A program made the translations under genes and the position numbers. From an uncultured Eubacterium sp. (lineage in GTDB: Bacteria > Bacillota > Clostridia > Oscillospirales > Acutalibacteraceae), in contig CAJOEV010000015.1 of assembly GCA_905233545.1 (NCBI GenBank), positions 1-40,453 of the forward strand: a DNA stretch of 40,453 bases, written 5' to 3'. Under the pieces are notes generated by a model that made no database searches, was not told where the DNA came from, and saw nothing but the letters and a program-made list of their open reading frames with translations. Shown one piece after another: positions 16,602 to 23,746 of this stretch (the stretch's first letter is position 1; each line of letters begins with the position of its first letter).

Positions 16602-16835
16602 TTGGAGGAATTGTTGGTATCCATAACTAAGGGTTTGGTTGATAATCCAAACGAGGTTTCAGTCGATATTGATGAGCCTAACGAAGAAGGCGTTGTTGTT
16701 TATCATCTTCATGTTGCCGAGGGCGACATGGGAAGAGTTATCGGTAAGCAGGGAAGAATTGCAAAGGCAATCCGCGTTGTAATGCGCGCCGCTGCTACCA
16801 GAAGAGATGCAAAAATATCGGTTGAAATAGACTAG
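16602..16835 (+). CDS. khpA: KH-domain RNA-binding protein KhpA, TTG start
   Basis: 77 residues from TTG 16602. AGGAGG (16588-16593) lies 8 bases before it; a GTG in frame at 16593 overlaps the SD and cannot be the start. The result, (M)EELLVSITKGLVDNPNEV, matches KhpA N-termini. GKQG at residues 48-51 is the KH GxxG loop. KhpA pairs with KhpB/EloR, binds RNA and affects cell elongation in streptococci. A terminator follows directly. Confidence 0.93.
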   Translation: MEELLVSITKGLVDNPNEVSVDIDEPNEEGVVVYHLHVAEGDMGRVIGKQGRIAKAIRVVMRAAATRRDAKISVEID

Positions 16836-16843
16836 TGAAAAAT

Positions 16844-16865
16844 GCCCTCGGATGAGGGCTTTTTT
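16844..16865 (+). terminator. Terminator after khpA
   Basis: GCCCTC-GGAT-GAGGGC followed by six T residues. Confidence 0.9.
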
Positions 16866-16868
16866 CAA

Positions 16869-16922
16869 ATTAAGAGTGAAGAATTAAGAGTGAAGAGTTT
16901 CGGGCGGGACACCCGCACCCGA
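16869..16922. repeat. Heptamer repeat locus 10
   Basis: ATTAAGA and GTGAAGA alternate twice, then GTTTCGG (16869-16903), followed by the hairpin core GCGGG-ACA-CCCGC (16904-16916) shared with locus 1. It fills the khpA-rimM gap. Confidence 0.88.
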
Positions 16923-16934
16923 TTGTATATTATT

Positions 16935-17444
16935 ATGAAAGAATATCTTGAAATCGGAAAAGTTAATAATACCCACGGACTTAAGGGCGAGGTTAAGCTC
17001 GAAATGTGGTGTGACGGAATTGATTATATTAAGCAGCTTGAAACCGTTTATCTTGATGATAAGGGCAATAAGGCGCTTAGTATTGTTTCGGTGCGTCCTC
17101 AGAAGAGTATTGCAATTATCAAGTTTGCCGAGATTAATTCAATTGATGAAGCCGAGGAACTTAAAAACAAGGTTATTTTCTGCAACAGAAACGACGCTGA
17201 AATTGACGAGGGTGCTTACTACCTTGCGGATATTATCGGATGCACTGTTGTTGATATTGAAAACGGCAGGGAATACGGAAAAATCGTTGATGTTATGAAC
17301 TACGGCTCAAGCGATATTTACGATGTTGTGCTTGATAAAAAGCACAATCTTGTTCCTGCAATTCCCGATGTTGTTAAGGAAATAGACACTGAAAAACAAA
17401 TTGTTTTGATTAAGGCTATGAAAGGACTTTTCGATGAGGATTGA
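16935..17444 (+). CDS. rimM: Ribosome maturation factor RimM
   Basis: 169 residues from ATG 16935; the frame extends upstream only through the repeat. The N-terminus MKEYLEIGKVNNTHGLKGEV is the RimM signature. The N-terminal barrel is followed by a PRC-barrel (about residues 95-165, YYLADIIGCTVVD). RimM binds S19 and helps 30S head assembly. No SD is visible before the ATG, because heptamer locus 10 occupies that place, so translation may be weak. It overlaps trmD by 11 bases. Confidence 0.93.
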   Translation: MKEYLEIGKVNNTHGLKGEVKLEMWCDGIDYIKQLETVYLDDKGNKALSIVSVRPQKSIAIIKFAEINSIDEAEELKNKVIFCNRNDAEIDEGAYYLADIIGCTVVDIENGREYGKIVDVMNYGSSDIYDVVLDKKHNLVPAIPDVVKEIDTEKQIVLIKAMKGLFDED

Positions 17445-18171
17445 TATATTAACTCTGTTTTGTGATATGTGCGAAAGTGTTCTCTCTGAGAGCATAATCG
17501 GAAGAGCAAGGCAATCTGGCAAGGTTGAAATAAACTGTATTGATATCCGTGATTATACCAAAGATAAGCACCGCAGGGTTGACGATAAGCCCTACGGCGG
17601 CGGAATGGGGATGATTATGCAGGCTCAGCCGATTTACGATTGCTTCAACGCACTTTGCGACAAGCTCGGAGAGCGCCCGCATTTAATCTATATGACTCCC
17701 CAGGGCAAAACCTTAACTCAGCAGAGGGTTAAGGAGCTTGCAAAGCTTGATAATATTGCAATTCTCTGCGGTCACTACGAGGGAATTGATGAAAGAGTTA
17801 TTGAAGAGCTTCAGCCCGAGGAAATCTCAATCGGCGACTATGTTTTAACAGGAGGAGAGCTTCCCGCGCTGATTCTTGCCGATTCAATTTCGCGTATGCT
17901 CGACGGCGTTCTTTCAAACAGCGAATGTTTTGAAGAGGAAAGCCATTTCAGCTCGCTTCTTGAATATCCGCAGTACACTCATCCTGCTATCTGGAACGGC
18001 AGAGAGGTCCCCGATGTGCTTCTTTCGGGTCATCACGAAAATGTTGACAAGTGGAGACGGGAGCAGGCGCTGATAAGAACAAAAGAGCGCAGACCCGATA
18101 TGCTTGAAAAAGCAGAACTTAGTAAAAAAGACGAAGATTTTTTAAAGTTATTAGACGAAAACCGCTTATAA
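17434..18171 (+). CDS. trmD: tRNA (guanine37-N1)-methyltransferase TrmD
   Basis: 245 residues of the SPOUT fold. PYGGGMGMIMQ, LCGHYEGIDERV and SIGDYVLTGGELPAL are the conserved knot and SAM-binding motifs; the C-terminal domain contains HPAIWNGREVPDVLLSGHH. It methylates G37 next to the anticodon and prevents +1 frameshifting. Its start lies inside rimM. No strong terminator follows, only a hairpin without a T run at 18201-18230. Confidence 0.96.
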   Translation: MRIDILTLFCDMCESVLSESIIGRARQSGKVEINCIDIRDYTKDKHRRVDDKPYGGGMGMIMQAQPIYDCFNALCDKLGERPHLIYMTPQGKTLTQQRVKELAKLDNIAILCGHYEGIDERVIEELQPEEISIGDYVLTGGELPALILADSISRMLDGVLSNSECFEEESHFSSLLEYPQYTHPAIWNGREVPDVLLSGHHENVDKWRREQALIRTKERRPDMLEKAELSKKDEDFLKLLDENRL

Positions 18172-18200
18172 GTTTTAATTATTGTGCTTGTATAAACTAT

Positions 18201-18230
18201 AATAGACTTTTGTCCATTTGAAAGTCTATT
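18201..18230 (+). terminator. Hairpin downstream of trmD
   Basis: AATAGACTTT and AAAGTCTATT form a perfect 10-bp stem with a 10-base loop. There is no T run on this strand, so termination is uncertain. Confidence 0.4.
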
Positions 18231-18311
18231 AAAATTATGTTAAAATTGCACAAATCTGAGCTGTTGAAAATATACATAATGCATTACTCATACGAACTTT
18301 ATAAAAGTCAG

Positions 18312-18339
18312 TTGACGATTATCTTTTTGGTGATATAAT
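18312..18339 (+). promoter_or_regulatory. Sigma-A promoter for the HPr gene
   Basis: TTGACG and TATAAT with a 16-base spacer, about 80 bases before the HPr ATG. Confidence 0.75.
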
Positions 18340-18419
18340 AAAGCAGGTGATTGAAAAGGCACCAAAATTTTACGCTAAACAAAAGCGAAAAGAACATTCA
18401 TTATGAGAGGTACAGGAAA

Positions 18420-18683
18420 ATGTTCGTAAAAGATGTGACAGTAGAAAATCAGGTAGGGCTCCACGCAAGACCGGCAACATTTTTTATTCAGAAGGCAAAC
18501 GAATTCAAGTCATCAATCTGGGTTGAGAAGGAAGAGAGAAGAGTTAATGCAAAATCTCTTTTAGGTGTTCTTTCACTCGGAATTATGGGTGGCACAGATA
18601 TCAGAATTATCGCTGACGGTTCTGATGAAGAAGATGCTGTTGACGGACTTGTTGCACTTGTAAAGAGCGGGTTCAACGAATAA
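18420..18683 (+). CDS. ptsH: Phosphocarrier protein HPr
   Basis: 87 residues from ATG 18420; the frame extends 23 codons upstream but the family N-terminus (MFVKDVTVENQVGLHARPA) fixes the start, and ACAGGAAA serves as SD. His15 in GLHARPA is the PEP-dependent phosphorylation site and Ser46 in NAKSLLGVLSLGI is the HPr-kinase site, so it is HPr rather than Crh. It carries phosphate from enzyme I to PTS sugar permeases and, as P-Ser-HPr, mediates catabolite repression. It is monocistronic with its own promoter and terminator; no enzyme I nearby. Confidence 0.94.
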   Translation: MFVKDVTVENQVGLHARPATFFIQKANEFKSSIWVEKEERRVNAKSLLGVLSLGIMGGTDIRIIADGSDEEDAVDGLVALVKSGFNE

Positions 18684-18704
18684 TTTTTAATTGATAAAAA
18701 CTCT

Positions 18705-18740
18705 GAGATATCTTGCCTTTGGCGGGATATCTCATTTTTT
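18705..18740 (+). terminator. Terminator after the HPr gene
   Basis: 13-bp stem GAGATATCTTGCC with GGCGGGATATCTC (two G-T pairs), TTT loop, then A and six T residues. Confidence 0.9.
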
Positions 18741-18756
18741 AGATTAAAGGAGCAGT

Positions 18757-19215
18757 ATGATAAGAATATGCTTTGTCTGCCACGGAAACATATGCCGTTC
18801 TCCGATGGCTGAATTTATTATGAAGAGCCTTGTCAGTGAAGCGGGCAGGGACGGAGAATTTTTCATTGAATCAAAGGCAACCCACACCGATGAAATATGG
18901 AACGGAATCGGAAGCCATATCTATCCTCCCGCACAGGAGGAAATGAAAAGAAACGGCATTCCGTTTGACAAGTCAAAAAGGGCAGTTTTGCTCGAAAAAA
19001 GCGATGCAAATAAATATGATTTATTCATTGGTATGGATAGCGAAAATATAAGATTTATGCATAGAATCTTAGGCAGCAAGGCGGATACAAAAATCCGAAA
19101 GCTGCTTGATTATTCCTCGGGCGGAGATGTGTATGACCCCTGGTACAGCAATAATTTCGCCCTTGCATATTCCAATATATATGAAGGGTGCGAAGCACTT
19201 TTGAAAACACTATAA
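18757..19215 (+). CDS. Low-molecular-weight protein-tyrosine phosphatase
   Basis: 152 residues. The catalytic P-loop CX5R is C8-HGNIC-R14 followed by Ser, and the general acid lies in the DPWY segment (D127). The family dephosphorylates phosphotyrosine, in bacteria often on BY-kinases of capsule regulation or arginine phosphate (YwlE type). The residue before the P-loop arginine region does not settle Tyr versus Arg specificity here. The SD is AAAGGAG. It lies between the HPr terminator and the uvrC promoter with no promoter of its own seen, so it may depend on read-through. Confidence 0.92.
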   Translation: MIRICFVCHGNICRSPMAEFIMKSLVSEAGRDGEFFIESKATHTDEIWNGIGSHIYPPAQEEMKRNGIPFDKSKRAVLLEKSDANKYDLFIGMDSENIRFMHRILGSKADTKIRKLLDYSSGGDVYDPWYSNNFALAYSNIYEGCEALLKTL

Positions 19216-19241
19216 AAAAGTGGTCTTTTATACGGAATATG

Positions 19242-19250
19242 TGTTATAAT
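19242..19250 (+). promoter_or_regulatory. Extended -10 promoter for uvrC
   Basis: TGT then TATAAT, about 34 bases before the proposed CTG start; no convincing -35. Confidence 0.5.
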
Positions 19251-19283
19251 AAATAAAATCAACCGCGAAAGGAGGGAACTGCT

Positions 19284-21104
19284 CTGAACCAGAAAGAACT
19301 CAGAAAAAAAGCCATGGCACTGCCGACAAGTCCGGGTGTTTATATAATGAAAAACAAGGACAAAAAGATTATCTACATCGGCAAGGCAAAGGCGCTCAAA
19401 AATCGTGTTTCCTCCTATTTCGGCTCGCATTCAAATCATTCGCTCAAAGTTATCAGAATGGTTGAAAATGTTGACGATTTTGACTATATTCTCTGCGACA
19501 CGGAATTTGAAGCGCTTGTTCTTGAGTGTTCGCTGATAAAACAGCATATGCCCAAGTACAATATTCTTCTGAAAGACGACAAGGGATATAACTATATCAA
19601 GGTCACCAAGGAAGAATTTCCGAGAATAAAGGAATGCTATCATATGGACGATGAAAACGCTGAATATATCGGTCCGTTCATATCAAATTTTTCGGTTAAA
19701 AGCGCAGTTGAAGAAACGCTGAAAATATTCAGACTTCCTCGCTGCAACAAGCAATTTCCGAGGGATTGGGGCAAAAGCAGACCTTGTCTTAACGGTTTTA
19801 TGGGACTTTGCTCATCACCCTGTGCGGGCAAGATAAACAAAGCGGAATACCGAGCTTCAATTGATGACGCAGTTGCTTTTCTTAAAGGCGGAAGCGCAAA
19901 GTCCATTAAGGATTTAACCGCAAAAATGGAGGCGTATTCCGAAGAACTTGAATTTGAAAAAGCCGCAAAAATCAGGGACACAATCAAAGCGATTAAAAAC
20001 CTTGACGAAAAACAAAAGGTTGTTTCAATAAATGTTCCCGAGGAGGATGTTTTTTCGCTTGTTAATTCAAACAAAAAAGCCTGTTTCGAGGTTATCCGCT
20101 TTAAAAACGGAAGACTTACCGACAGCGAGCACTGGCTTATTGACAGTGTTGATGATGTTCCCCAGGCAAGATTTGAGCTCATTGAAAGATACTATTCAAT
20201 GAGGGGAAATATTCCTTCAAGAATTGCCGTTGACGGCGATATCGAGGACGAGGAGCTTCTTGTTCAGTTCCTTGAATCGCAAAGAGAGAAAAAAGTTCAG
20301 ATTATTCATCCACAGAAGGGCGAGCACCTTGCAATTGTTAATCTCTGCATAAAAAATGCAAACGAGCATTTGGCTCAGCAGCAGGGACGCCTGGGACGAG
20401 AGGTTGCGGCGCTTGAGGAGCTAAAAACACTTCTCGGTCTTTCAGCACCTCCCGAATATATTGAGAGCTATGATATTTCTCACACCTTCGGCGCAGATAA
20501 TGTTGCGGGGATGGTTGTTTTCCATAACGGCAGACCAATGAAAAAGGCATATAAGCGCTTTTCCATAAAGGGATTTGACGGTCAGAACGATGTCGGCTCA
20601 ATGAACGAAGTGCTTGAAAGAAGGTTTAAGCACTATTATGAGGATGAAGAGGGAAGCACCTTCAAAATTCTTCCCGATTTGATTTTGCTTGACGGCGGTC
20701 AGGCGCAGGTTAATGCAGTTTTACCCGTTATTGAGCAGATGAATCTGAATGTTCCTGTTTTCGGAATGGTTAAGGACAGCAAGCACAGAACGCGTGCCAT
20801 TGCTTTCGGTGGCGGTGAAATTGAGATTAATTCCCACAGAAGCGCATTTACTCTTGTTTCGAACATTCAGGAGGAGGTTCATCGCTTTGCCGTGAGCTAT
20901 CACCATAACAAACACAAAAAGAGCTCTTTTTCTTCGGGACTTCTTAAAATCGACGGAATAGGCGAGAAAAAAGCAAAGGCTCTTTTAAAAGAGTTCAAAA
21001 CAATATCGAAGATTAAATCGGCGAGTGTTGAGGAACTCACAAAAGTTAAGTGTATATCTGAAAAGAATGCACAAGATATAGTGGAATATTTTATAAATAA
21101 TTAA
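19284..21104 (+). CDS. uvrC: UvrABC excinuclease subunit C, probable CTG start
   Basis: 606 residues from CTG 19284. AAAGGAGGG ends 8 bases before this codon, whereas the first ATG (19314) is 38 bases from the SD. The resulting N-terminus (M)NQKELRKKAMALPTSPGVY fits UvrC. Domains: GIY-YIG nuclease (GVY 18-20, YIG 31-33), a Cys-rich patch near residues 155-180, a UVR motif that binds UvrB (about 205-245), an RNase H-like endonuclease domain (YESYDISH and LPDLILLDGGQAQVNAV), and C-terminal helix-hairpin-helix. UvrC makes both incisions in nucleotide excision repair. If CTG is not used the protein begins 10 residues later, still before the GIY motif. Confidence 0.93.
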   Translation: MNQKELRKKAMALPTSPGVYIMKNKDKKIIYIGKAKALKNRVSSYFGSHSNHSLKVIRMVENVDDFDYILCDTEFEALVLECSLIKQHMPKYNILLKDDKGYNYIKVTKEEFPRIKECYHMDDENAEYIGPFISNFSVKSAVEETLKIFRLPRCNKQFPRDWGKSRPCLNGFMGLCSSPCAGKINKAEYRASIDDAVAFLKGGSAKSIKDLTAKMEAYSEELEFEKAAKIRDTIKAIKNLDEKQKVVSINVPEEDVFSLVNSNKKACFEVIRFKNGRLTDSEHWLIDSVDDVPQARFELIERYYSMRGNIPSRIAVDGDIEDEELLVQFLESQREKKVQIIHPQKGEHLAIVNLCIKNANEHLAQQQGRLGREVAALEELKTLLGLSAPPEYIESYDISHTFGADNVAGMVVFHNGRPMKKAYKRFSIKGFDGQNDVGSMNEVLERRFKHYYEDEEGSTFKILPDLILLDGGQAQVNAVLPVIEQMNLNVPVFGMVKDSKHRTRAIAFGGGEIEINSHRSAFTLVSNIQEEVHRFAVSYHHNKHKKSSFSSGLLKIDGIGEKKAKALLKEFKTISKIKSASVEELTKVKCISEKNAQDIVEYFINN

Positions 21105-21115
21105 ATATATCGCCC

Positions 21116-21144
21116 TTGACTAAAGGGTGAATGACTTGTATAAT
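21116..21144 (+). promoter_or_regulatory. Sigma-A promoter for rsmD-coaD
   Basis: TTGACT and TATAAT with a 17-base spacer, about 59 bases before rsmD. Confidence 0.8.
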
Positions 21145-21202
21145 ATTATAGTAAAAACAGCCGTATATACTCTTAGTAATACGGCGATAAGGACAAGCAG
21201 CT

Positions 21203-21745
21203 ATGAGAGTTATAACCGGAACTGCAAGAGGCAGAAAGCTGATAACCCTTGAGGGTGAAGAAATAACAAGGCCGACTGCGCAGAGCACAAAAGAATCAAT
21301 TTTCAGCTCAATTCAGTTTGAAATTGAAGGCAAAAGAGTGCTCGATTTGTTTGCAGGCTGCGGTCAGCTCGGAATAGAGGCGCTGTCCCGCGGAGCCGTT
21401 TTCTGCACCTTTGTTGAAAACAACCGCCAGGCATATAAAGTCGTTGAGCAGAACATCAAAACCTGCAGGATGGAGGATGCGTCGAGCCTCGTGTTTTCGG
21501 ATGCTGTTTCATTTCTGAAAAGAAAAGGAACCTTCGATATCGCGTTTCTTGACCCTCCGTATAACAAGGGCTTGGTTGATGAATGCCTCGGGCTTCTCTC
21601 AGAGCACATGAGCGAGGATGGCATAATCATCTGCGAAACTGCAAGAGGGGAAGAGCTCCCCGAAAAAGTCGGCGATTTCAGCATTTCAAAGGAAAAAAGC
21701 TACGGCAAAACAAAGCTAACTTATTACCGAAAGGAAATTGATTGA
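21203..21745 (+). CDS. rsmD: 16S rRNA (guanine966-N2)-methyltransferase RsmD
   Basis: 180 residues. MRVITGTARGRKL is the family start; LDLFAGCGQLGIEALSRGA is the SAM-binding motif I, and DPPY at 117-120 is the catalytic N-methyltransferase motif IV. It methylates G966 of 16S rRNA in the 30S. The TGA stop shares one base with the coaD ATG, so the two are coupled, the usual rsmD-coaD pair. Confidence 0.94.
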   Translation: MRVITGTARGRKLITLEGEEITRPTAQSTKESIFSSIQFEIEGKRVLDLFAGCGQLGIEALSRGAVFCTFVENNRQAYKVVEQNIKTCRMEDASSLVFSDAVSFLKRKGTFDIAFLDPPYNKGLVDECLGLLSEHMSEDGIIICETARGEELPEKVGDFSISKEKSYGKTKLTYYRKEID

Positions 21746-22230
21746 TGAAAAAGGCAATTTGTCCCGGCAGCTTTGATCCCGTAACCTTGGGGCATGTTGA
21801 TATTATCGAGCGAGCAGCCGATATATTCGACGAAGTTGTTGTTCTGGTAATGAGTAACGGAGCTAAGAAATCATCTCTTTTCACTATTGAGGAAAGAATA
21901 GGGCTGCTTGAAAAATGCCTGAAAAAACCAAATGTGAAAATTGATACATACAACGGACTTCTTGTTGATTATGCAAGAAAAGAAGATGCCGTTGCAATTG
22001 TTAAGGGTCTGAGGGCGGTCAGTGACTATGACTATGAATTCCAGCAGGCGCTAACAAATAAATCTCTTTATCCCGAATGCGAAACAGTTTTCCTCTGTGC
22101 AAGGGGCGAAAATATGTTTTTATCAAGCAGTATGGTTAAAGAGGTATGCGCCCTCGGAGGCGACATAAGTTCGTTTGTCCCGGCAAGTATATCAGATATC
22201 ATTTATAAAAGATGTAAAGGAGATAAATAA
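21745..22230 (+). CDS. coaD: Phosphopantetheine adenylyltransferase CoaD
   Basis: 161 residues from ATG 21745, chosen over the preceding TTG because AAGGAA lies 8 bases before the ATG. GSFDPVTLGH (8-17) holds the nucleotidyltransferase HxGH-like motif, and SSSMVKE is the conserved C-terminal motif. It transfers AMP to 4'-phosphopantetheine in coenzyme A synthesis. It overlaps rsmD by one base, and the next gene starts 1 base after its stop. Confidence 0.95.
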   Translation: MKKAICPGSFDPVTLGHVDIIERAADIFDEVVVLVMSNGAKKSSLFTIEERIGLLEKCLKKPNVKIDTYNGLLVDYARKEDAVAIVKGLRAVSDYDYEFQQALTNKSLYPECETVFLCARGENMFLSSSMVKEVCALGGDISSFVPASISDIIYKRCKGDK

Positions 22231-22231
22231 A

Positions 22232-22789
22232 ATGACCAACACAGATATTTTACTTGAAGATCTTGAAGACGTACTCGACGACGCTACTTCCATTCCGCTT
22301 TCTAAAAAGCAGGCAGTTGATGTTGAAAAAATCAAAACAATAATTGAGGATATCAGACTCAACACTCCCCAGGAAACAAAGCAGGCTAAGGCTATTGTTG
22401 ATTCAAGAAACACAATTCTTGAAGAGGCAAAGAGAGAGGCTGCAGATATAATTAAACAGGCTCAGGCAGAGGCAAGAGAGCTTGTTACAAGAGATGAAAT
22501 AACCAAGACTGCTCAGGCAGAGGCTGCTGACATTATCAACAATGCAAACGAGCAGGGCAAAGCTATGGTAACAGAGGCTCAGAATCAGGCTTCGGAAATC
22601 CTCGGCAACGCAACAACTCAGGCAAACGAGATGGTTACTTCAGCTCAGAACAAGTCAAGAGAGATGCTCAACGCAGTTAACAATTATGCTGATGACACTC
22701 TTCTTTCAATTGATGATGCACTCTATAAGGCACTCACTGATGTAAGAAGAATCCGTCAGGGAATCTCTAACGCACAGAACAAAAACTAA
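22232..22789 (+). CDS. Coiled-coil protein of the rsmD-coaD operon, function unknown
   Basis: 185 residues from ATG 22232, with AAAGGAG well placed. After a short acidic N-terminus it is one long Ala/Gln/Glu-rich helix with near-heptad repeats (AEAADIINNANEQGKAMV and similar), resembling the stalks of V-type ATPase subunits E/H or DivIVA-like proteins. That likeness is probably compositional, and I do not recognise a specific family. Clostridia often carry a gene of this kind after coaD. It has no signal peptide or membrane segment, so it is probably cytoplasmic. A terminator ends the operon just after it. Confidence 0.75.
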   Translation: MTNTDILLEDLEDVLDDATSIPLSKKQAVDVEKIKTIIEDIRLNTPQETKQAKAIVDSRNTILEEAKREAADIIKQAQAEARELVTRDEITKTAQAEAADIINNANEQGKAMVTEAQNQASEILGNATTQANEMVTSAQNKSREMLNAVNNYADDTLLSIDDALYKALTDVRRIRQGISNAQNKN

Positions 22790-22797
22790 AACAAATA

Positions 22798-22824
22798 ACG
22801 GCTCGGAATTCGAGCCGTTTTTTT
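22798..22824 (+). terminator. Terminator of the rsmD-coaD operon
   Basis: ACGGCTCG-GAATT-CGAGCCGT followed by a run of T residues. Confidence 0.92.
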
Positions 22825-22857
22825 GAGAATCTAAAATTATTTTAAGGATGCGTTTTT

Positions 22858-23595
22858 ATGGCTGACCAGGAACAAAGAGAAAGATTTAAAAAAGAAGTAA
22901 ATATGCTTTTGCCTGTAGATGTTAACTTTGCCAGAGTTTTTTTCAGTATTGTTATTCTAAGTGCAATTTCTGTTGGGTTAACATATTTAAAGGCAAGTGC
23001 ACCCTTTTTACCTGAATTTGTAACTATTGATTTTTCCGTTTTTGCAGAACTTCTTGCAACAATTGCATACGGACCGATAATCGGAGTTATAGTTGGTCTG
23101 ATTAAAGGTATAATTCTTGTTTTTATCACACCGTATTCTTATATAAGTGTTATCTCTAACTTTTTTATTAATTCAGCGTTTACTGTCGTTGCGGGAATAT
23201 ATTATTTCAGAACTGTTTTTCCAAGCCGTAAATCGAGAAAAAAAGACCCGTCAGAAGTGCACCGCAGAAAAACCATTTTTAACGGTTGCCTTATCGGTAT
23301 GATTCCTGCGGCAATAATTCAGTTTTATGCAACACTGAAATTTGTGTTCCCTAAATTCAATTGGTACTTCGGCAAATATGGCTATAAGTATGAGGATTTG
23401 TTATCGTTCTATACTAAATCAACCGAAAAAATAGCTAATGTTATTCCTTTCTATCCACAGCCGACAACGCTTTGGGGAAATGTATTGTTGATAAACATCC
23501 CCGTAACGCTGTTCAAGTTTTTGGTAGTTACTCTGCTGGTAATGTGGGTTTATCCCAAATTATCCCCATATATGCATTTCAGAAAAAAAGGATAA
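22858..23595 (+). CDS. ECF transporter S component, RibU-like
   Basis: 245 residues with about five or six membrane helices. The segment FLPEFVTIDFSVFAELLATI followed by AYGPIIGVIVGLIKG resembles the conserved helix 2-3 region of riboflavin-type (RibU) S components, where a ligand-binding loop precedes a glycine-rich helix. S components bind a vitamin and dock onto the shared EcfT-EcfA module, whose genes are not in the window. A charged loop (residues about 122-140) and a long C-terminal extracellular loop are seen. No FMN riboswitch is visible in the short upstream gap, so the substrate stays open. Confidence 0.75.
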   Translation: MADQEQRERFKKEVNMLLPVDVNFARVFFSIVILSAISVGLTYLKASAPFLPEFVTIDFSVFAELLATIAYGPIIGVIVGLIKGIILVFITPYSYISVISNFFINSAFTVVAGIYYFRTVFPSRKSRKKDPSEVHRRKTIFNGCLIGMIPAAIIQFYATLKFVFPKFNWYFGKYGYKYEDLLSFYTKSTEKIANVIPFYPQPTTLWGNVLLINIPVTLFKFLVVTLLVMWVYPKLSPYMHFRKKG

Positions 23596-23605
23596 TAAAG
23601 CTAAA

Positions 23606-23636
23606 AAGAACTGAGATTTTTCTCGGTTCTTTTTTT
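23606..23636 (+). terminator. Terminator after the ECF S-component gene
   Basis: AAGAACTGAG pairs with CTCGGTTCTT (one G-T pair), A/T loop, then a T run. Confidence 0.85.
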
Positions 23637-23684
23637 GCGTAGCTTTGAAAAACCACCACCTGTATATTTTTTAAATTGCATTTA

Positions 23685-23713
23685 TTGACATTTGTACATT
23701 ACATTTGTATAAT
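23685..23713 (+). promoter_or_regulatory. Consensus sigma-A promoter for the large LRR gene
   Basis: Exact TTGACA and TATAAT with a 17-base spacer, about 34 bases before the ATG. Confidence 0.9.
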
Positions 23714-23746
23714 AATTATGTAAGTATTATATACTGGAGGTATTTT

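Noticed and set aside
22825-22857. FMN riboswitch before the RibU-like gene
   Set aside because: Only 33 bases separate the terminator from the ATG, too short for an FMN aptamer.
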